DNA of 9,896 bases from Oscillospiraceae bacterium. Its GTDB lineage: Bacteria; Bacillota_A; Clostridia; Oscillospirales; Oscillospiraceae. A program made the position numbers and the translations under genes. The stretch lies in NCBI GenBank assembly GCA_015067895.1, contig SVLP01000055.1:1-9896 (forward strand). Reading direction: 5' to 3'. The notes under the pieces are model-generated. The model was not told the DNA's origin. It saw only the letters and a program-made list of their open reading frames with translations, and made no database searches. Positions 6,396 through 9,896 of the stretch are shown piece by piece. Within the stretch, counting starts at the first letter, position 1. Every line of letters begins with the position of its first letter.

Positions 6396-6548
6396 ATGGG
6401 GTGCTGCAATAACAACGGCTGGGGCGGCAGCAGCTGCCTGTGGATCATTATCCTCATCATTATTCTGGTCTGCTGCTGCGGCAACGGCGGCGGGAACAGC
6501 AACTGGGGCGGCTGCGGCTGCGGCGGCAATAATAACTGCGGCTGTTAA
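6396..6548 (+). CDS. Small cysteine-, glycine- and asparagine-rich protein of unknown function
   Basis: A 50-residue open frame with a strong ribosome site (GGAGG at 6384-6388, seven bases before ATG) and its own terminator. The protein starts MGCCNNNGWGG, has a hydrophobic core at residues 15-25 (LWIIILIIILV) and ends in repeats of Gly, Asn and Cys. Ten residues are cysteine (3, 4, 14, 26-28, 40, 42, 48, 50) and three tryptophan. The core could be a short membrane segment, with cysteines on both sides for disulphide links or metal binding. I do not recognise the family. The composition recalls small spore-coat proteins, and the upstream sigma-K-like site agrees, but this is a guess. It may also be read through from rex and the SLH gene. 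Confidence 0.85.
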   Translation: MGCCNNNGWGGSSCLWIIILIIILVCCCGNGGGNSNWGGCGCGGNNNCGC

Positions 6549-6577
6549 GAGGTCGTAAAATTTTCAGGGAAAATTAT

Positions 6578-6609
6578 GGGTGCGAACCTGTGTTCGCACC
6601 CGTTTTTTT
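6578..6609 (+). terminator. Strong rho-independent terminator
   Basis: A perfect 10-bp stem, GGGTGCGAAC with GTTCGCACCC (6578-6587, 6592-6601), a 4-base loop, then seven T at 6603-6609. It closes the rex-SLH-Cys-rich unit and isolates it from the rnf operon. Confidence 0.95.
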
Positions 6610-6680
6610 GCGTTTTAGTATTTTCTTTCAAAATAATCCAGAATTTGAAGAAAATGTTCCTGCAAACATTAAAAGAAATC

Positions 6681-6709
6681 TTGCATTTCTTGCTCAAAAG
6701 GTGTATGAT
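6681..6709 (+). promoter_or_regulatory. Likely promoter of the rnf operon
   Basis: TTGCAT (6681-6686), 17 bases, TATGAT (6704-6709). It is the best match between the upstream terminator and rnfC and would give a leader of about 200 bases. Confidence 0.55.
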
Positions 6710-6742
6710 ATTCACCAATAGCAGAACCGGCGGTTCCACACA

Positions 6743-6751
6743 TTTCGACAA
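6743..6751 (-). promoter_or_regulatory. Spo0A-box-like sequence in the rnf leader
   Basis: On the minus strand this reads TTGTCGAAA, an exact core TGTCGAA with favourable flanks. It is about 35 bases downstream of the -10, where a bound protein could block transcription. It shares the 8-mer TGTCGAAA with the rex promoter. Confidence 0.35.
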
Positions 6752-6919
6752 CGCTGTGGAGTCGGCGGGTTTTGTCACGTGCCGTTTGCGCTTCCATATC
6801 CGGGCATTGACCGCCTGGCAAAGTGTTTTCGGCGCACCGCATCCCGAGAGAGGCAAACAGGGGAACGGAAGACAAAACACTGTTTTAAGCGATTGCTGTT
6901 TAGGGAGGTCGAAATTTGA

Positions 6920-8230
6920 ATGGGTAAATTTCTCAAACGTTCCGCACAAGGTGCGGAAGTCCCTCACGAGAAGCGGACTTCCAACCTTGAGACGGTGGTA
7001 ATGCCGCTGCCGTCCAAGATCGTCGTTTCCATGAGCCAGCACATCGGCGCACCCGCTGCGCCTGCCGTGGCCAAGGGCGATCAGGTCTATGTGGGCACCG
7101 TGATCGGTAAGGCCGGCGGCTTTGTCTCCGCCGACATCCACTCCGGTGTTTCCGGCAAAGTCGATGGTATTACCACCATCACCGCGCCCAACGGCGCACC
7201 CCAGACCTGTGTGGTCATCATCCCCGATGGCGAGCAGAAGGTCGATCCCGCCGTCAAGGCACCCGAAGTTACTGATCTGAAGTCTTTCCAGGACGCCGTC
7301 CGCGCCAGCGGTCTGGTCGGTCTGGGCGGCGCCGGTTTCCCCGCTGCTGTGAAGCTGGCTCCCAAGAACATGGACGAGATCGATACTCTGGTCATCAACG
7401 CTGCCGAGTGTGAGCCTTATATCACCTCTGACAACCGCTGCATGCTGGAGGACACTCACTTTATCATGAGCGGTATCAAGGCCGTTATGAAGTACCTGGA
7501 GATCCCCAAGTGCATCATCGGCATTGAGGGCAACAAGCCCGAGGCCATTGCCAAGATGAAGGACGCCATCGACGTGCCCGGCATCGAGGTCAAGACTCTG
7601 CCCTGCCGTTACCCTCAGGGCGCTGAGAAGGTCCTGATCGAAAACTGCACCGGCCGTGAAGTTCCCTTCCCCGGCCTGCCCTCCGACGTGGGCGTCATCG
7701 TGATGAACGTGACCTCCGTTGCTTTCGTGGGCAAGTATCTGGAGACTGGTATGCCCCTGGTCACCAAGCGTCTGACCGTGGACGGCGACATCGTCAAGGA
7801 GCCCAAGAACGTGGAAGTTGTTATCGGCACTCCCGTTGAGGAGCTGCTGGAGTTCTGCGGCGGTCTGACCGAGGAGCCCGGCAAGGTTCTGTACGGCGGC
7901 CCCATGATGGGTAACTGCCTGGCTGACCTGTCCCAGCCCATCCTGAAGAACAATAACGCCATCCTGGCCTTCTCCAAGAAGATGGCCACCCTGCCCAAGC
8001 CCACCAACTGCATCCACTGCGGCCGCTGCACCAACGCATGCCCCCTGGGCCTGTCCGCTAAGGAGATCGTCGAGGCCTATGAGAAGGGCAATGTGGATCT
8101 GCTCAAGGAGCTCAACGCCGATCTGTGCATGAGCTGCGGCACCTGCTCCTTCGTCTGCCCCGCCAAGCGTCCTCTGGCTCCCTCCATCGCTCTGGCCAAG
8201 ATCATGATGAAGAATGGAGGTAAGAAGTAA
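6920..8230 (+). CDS. rnfC: Rnf electron transport complex subunit C
   Basis: A 436-residue peripheral subunit, normal length for RnfC, which carries the NADH/FMN site of the ferredoxin:NAD+ oxidoreductase on the cytoplasmic face. Residues 129-144 (SGLVGLGGAGFPAAVK) form the nucleotide/FMN-binding glycine-rich loop, followed by NAAECEPYITSD (160-171), both shared with the complex I NuoF fold. Two CxxCxxCxxxCP motifs bind 4Fe-4S clusters: C364, C367, C370, C374 and C403, C406, C409, C413. ATG 6920 follows GGGAGG (6903-6908), 11 bases away. The gene opens an rnfCDGE... operon and has strong codon bias (CTG, ATC, GGC, CGT), as expected of a highly expressed complex. The next gene overlaps its stop by one base. 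Confidence 0.96.
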   Translation: MGKFLKRSAQGAEVPHEKRTSNLETVVMPLPSKIVVSMSQHIGAPAAPAVAKGDQVYVGTVIGKAGGFVSADIHSGVSGKVDGITTITAPNGAPQTCVVIIPDGEQKVDPAVKAPEVTDLKSFQDAVRASGLVGLGGAGFPAAVKLAPKNMDEIDTLVINAAECEPYITSDNRCMLEDTHFIMSGIKAVMKYLEIPKCIIGIEGNKPEAIAKMKDAIDVPGIEVKTLPCRYPQGAEKVLIENCTGREVPFPGLPSDVGVIVMNVTSVAFVGKYLETGMPLVTKRLTVDGDIVKEPKNVEVVIGTPVEELLEFCGGLTEEPGKVLYGGPMMGNCLADLSQPILKNNNAILAFSKKMATLPKPTNCIHCGRCTNACPLGLSAKEIVEAYEKGNVDLLKELNADLCMSCGTCSFVCPAKRPLAPSIALAKIMMKNGGKK

Positions 8231-9174
8231 TGGCAAATAAGCTGATCGTTACTGCTGCGCCTCATATCACCAGCGCAGACAGTACCCAGAAGATCATGCA
8301 GCGTGTCTGCCTGGCTCTGGTCCCCACTCTGATCGTTTCCGTCATCTGGTACGGCATCAGCGCTCTGATCCTGACTGCTGTTACCGTCGCCGCCTGCGTC
8401 CTGTTCGAGATGGGCTACTGCAAGCTGGTCGGCCGCGAGAATCCCACCGGTGATTTCTCCGCCGTTGTCACCGGCCTGCTGCTGGCCTTCAATATGCCCG
8501 CCGGTCTGCCCTGGTGGATGGCTATCGTTGGCTCCTTCGTGGCCATCGTGGTCGTCAAGCAGCTGTTCGGCGGCATGGGCTACAACTTCGCCAACCCCGC
8601 CATCGTTGGCCGTATCGCCATGGCTTTGGGCTATACCGGCGCCATGACCACCTATGTGTTCCCCAACAATGGCATCGATGCCTTTGCCTCCGCCACTCCT
8701 CTGGCTGTCGCCTCTGAGGTCGGCTCCGAGGGCTACCTGACCCTGCTGATCGGCCAGCACGGCGGCGTTCTGGGTGAGACCTGCGCCATTACCATCCTGC
8801 TGGGCGGTATCTACCTGATCTGGACCAAGGTCATCAGCCCCGTCATCCCCGTTACTTATCTGGCCACCGCCGCCGTGCTGAGCGTCTGCTTCGGCATGGA
8901 CCCCATCTATCAGCTGCTGTCCGGCGGCATTATGCTGGGTGCTTTCTTCATGGCCACCGACTATGTCACCTCTCCCACTACCGATAAGGGCAAGGTCATC
9001 TTTGGTATCGGCCTGGGCATCATCACCATGCTGATCCGCCGCTTCGGCACCATGAACGAGGGCGTGTCCTTCGCCATTCTGCTGATGAACCTGGTCGTTC
9101 CCTACATCGACGTTCTGACCCGTCAGGACAAGCTGGGCATTGCCAAGGTCAAAAAGGGAGGTGCAGCCAAGTGA
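8230..9174 (+). CDS. rnfD: Rnf electron transport complex subunit D
   Basis: A 314-residue integral membrane subunit with many hydrophobic helices (for example near residues 25-60, 72-110, 123-142, 183-220 and 255-290). It matches the RnfD/NqrB family: GLLLAFNMPAGLPWWM, then GGMGYNFANPAIVGR, and an SATPLA motif whose Thr156 is the expected attachment point of a covalent FMN. RnfD passes electrons across the membrane and takes part in the Na+ or H+ pumping of the complex. The ATG overlaps the rnfC stop (TAATG) with GGAGG-type pairing in the end of rnfC. The stop overlaps rnfG by 4 nt. Confidence 0.96.
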   Translation: MANKLIVTAAPHITSADSTQKIMQRVCLALVPTLIVSVIWYGISALILTAVTVAACVLFEMGYCKLVGRENPTGDFSAVVTGLLLAFNMPAGLPWWMAIVGSFVAIVVVKQLFGGMGYNFANPAIVGRIAMALGYTGAMTTYVFPNNGIDAFASATPLAVASEVGSEGYLTLLIGQHGGVLGETCAITILLGGIYLIWTKVISPVIPVTYLATAAVLSVCFGMDPIYQLLSGGIMLGAFFMATDYVTSPTTDKGKVIFGIGLGIITMLIRRFGTMNEGVSFAILLMNLVVPYIDVLTRQDKLGIAKVKKGGAAK

Positions 9175-9695
9175 GCAACTGGAACAAGATTTTTAAGCCC
9201 ATCGTAGTGCTGTGCGCCATCTGTATCGTCATCACCGGCGCTCTGGCCGCCACCAACAGCGTGACCGCTCCCATCATTGAGGAGGCTACCCGTGTCGCCC
9301 AGGAGAACGCCCGTAAGGAGCTGATCCCCGAGGCTACTTCCTTCACCCCCGTCGAGGGTATCTCCGTGGAGAACGTCTCCGACATCTATGTGGCTGACAA
9401 CGGCGAGGCCGTTATCACCTGCCACGGCAAGGGCTACGGCGGCAACATCACCGTCATGGTCGCTTTCACCACCGACGCTGCCGTCAAGCAGATCAAGATC
9501 ACCGAGCAGGCCGAGACTGCCGGTCTGGGCTCCAAGATCCAGTCCGAGGCCTCCTTCGCCGAGAGCTTCGCCGGGCTGCCCGCTGAGGACTTCACTGTTT
9601 CCGACATCGCCGCCATCTCCGGCGCTACCATTTCCAGCAAGGCCGTCACCGCAGCCGTCAACGCTGCCATCGACGCCTATGCTCTGATTCCTTGA
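9171..9695 (+). CDS. rnfG: Rnf electron transport complex subunit G
   Basis: A 174-residue protein with one N-terminal membrane anchor (about residues 10-27) and an outside FMN-binding domain. The flavinylation motif SGATISS has Thr153 as the predicted covalent FMN site; upstream, ITEQAETAGLGSKI (110-123) is typical of the NqrC/RnfG FMN-binding fold. The start is a GTG overlapping the rnfD stop (GTGA), supported by GGGAGGTG at 9156-9163 and by the correct position of the membrane anchor. At 174 residues it is slightly shorter than many RnfG proteins but has no obvious gap. Confidence 0.95.
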   Translation: MSNWNKIFKPIVVLCAICIVITGALAATNSVTAPIIEEATRVAQENARKELIPEATSFTPVEGISVENVSDIYVADNGEAVITCHGKGYGGNITVMVAFTTDAAVKQIKITEQAETAGLGSKIQSEASFAESFAGLPAEDFTVSDIAAISGATISSKAVTAAVNAAIDAYALIP

Positions 9696-9712
9696 AAGGC
9701 AGGTGAGTCAAG

Positions 9713-9896
9713 ATGAGTAAAAACAGCAAGATGAAAATTTTAACCAACGGTTTTATCAATGAAAACCCCGTTCTGCGGCTCGTCCTGGGTACCTGTCCCA
9801 CTCTGGCCGTTACCACCATGGCCGCCAACGGCATCGGCATGGGTCTGGCTGCCACCTTCGTTCTGATCTGCGCCAACGTGGTTATCTCCGCTCTGC
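9713..9896 (+). CDS. rnfE: Rnf electron transport complex subunit E, N-terminal part
   Basis: The first 61 codons of a gene that runs off the window. ATG 9713 follows AGGTGAG (9701-9707), 17 bases after the rnfG stop. The sequence [20 protein letters not shown] followed by [20 protein letters not shown] matches the N-terminus of RnfE/NqrD, a membrane subunit with six helices in the family; the first two are visible here. Gene order C-D-G-E predicts rnfA and rnfB just beyond the right edge. Confidence 0.95.
   Translation, partial: MSKNSKMKILTNGFINENPVLRLVLGTCPTLAVTTMAANGIGMGLAATFVLICANVVISAL

Larger units (their letters stand above)
6610..6919 (+). other. Control region and long leader upstream of the rnf operon
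   Basis: No credible gene is seen in these 310 bases. The first 100 are AT-rich and hold two inverted repeats: AATGTT-N6-AACATT (6653-6670) and AGAAAT-N5-ATTTCT (6674-6690), the second overlapping the -35. After the promoter come about 200 bases of probable untranslated leader with small hairpins: GAACC/GGTTC (6724-6736) and TCCACA/TGTGGA (6735-6740 with 6755-6760). These two compete for bases 6735-6736. I do not recognise a known riboswitch class. Confidence 0.55.

Noticed and set aside
6710..6919. A known riboswitch in the rnf leader
   Set aside because: I compared it with the FMN, cobalamin, TPP and c-di-GMP consensus elements I remember and found no convincing match.
6576..7001. A 141-codon plus-strand frame through the rnf leader
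   Set aside because: It begins inside the terminator stem, has no ribosome site and overlaps the rnfC start in another frame; the protein shows no family features.
6545..8236. A 563-codon open frame on the minus strand opposite rnfC
   Set aside because: It mirrors rnfC; its length comes from the strong codon bias of the real gene, and its product is low-complexity Gly/His/Asp/Leu sequence with no ribosome site.

Overview
The window looks like chromosomal DNA of an anaerobic, spore-forming Firmicute. The GC-rich codon use, the spoIIGA-sigE sporulation pair, an Rnf operon, a Rex regulator, an SLH-domain envelope protein and a palindromic repeat of a type I recall from these genomes all point to the Oscillospiraceae (Clostridium cluster IV, around Flavonifractor, Oscillibacter or Pseudoflavonifractor). 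The genus is an inference. Nothing looks like a phage, plasmid or insertion sequence.

Layout. (1) Bases 1-1926, plus strand: the tail of comEC, holA (DNA polymerase III delta) and an RNase M5-like Toprim gene, tightly packed and closed by a strong terminator. (2) Bases 1959-3600: a promoter, then spoIIGA and sigE, the membrane protease and pro-sigma-E of mother-cell sporulation control. sigG, which often follows sigE, is absent. Instead there is an orphan Shine-Dalgarno sequence and a 136-bp palindromic repeat (3618-3753) whose two ends form terminators for the converging genes. (3) Bases 3760-4344, minus strand: an Xre-type DNA-binding domain fused to a complete desulfoferrodoxin/superoxide-reductase-like module. 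An intact internal start with its own Shine-Dalgarno could also give the iron protein alone. (4) Bases 4462-6609, plus strand: rex (NADH/NAD+-sensing repressor), overlapping by 4 nt a secreted protein with three SLH domains, then an unrecognised 50-residue protein with ten cysteines, closed by a strong terminator. (5) Bases 6610-9896: a roughly 310-base leader with a promoter, inverted repeats and a Spo0A-box-like site, then rnfC, rnfD, rnfG and the start of rnfE, encoding the ion-pumping ferredoxin:NAD+ oxidoreductase.

How it fits together. The right two-thirds is a redox and energy region. Rex reads the NADH/NAD+ ratio, Rnf changes it, and the divergent Xre-desulfoferrodoxin protein has iron centres that could sense superoxide or oxygen. 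Sporulation genes lie alongside, and both TGTCGAA (0A-box core) matches I found in the window lie in the rex and rnf control regions. The most unusual item is the regulator-superoxide reductase fusion with its possible second product. The small Cys-rich protein is the least explained gene.
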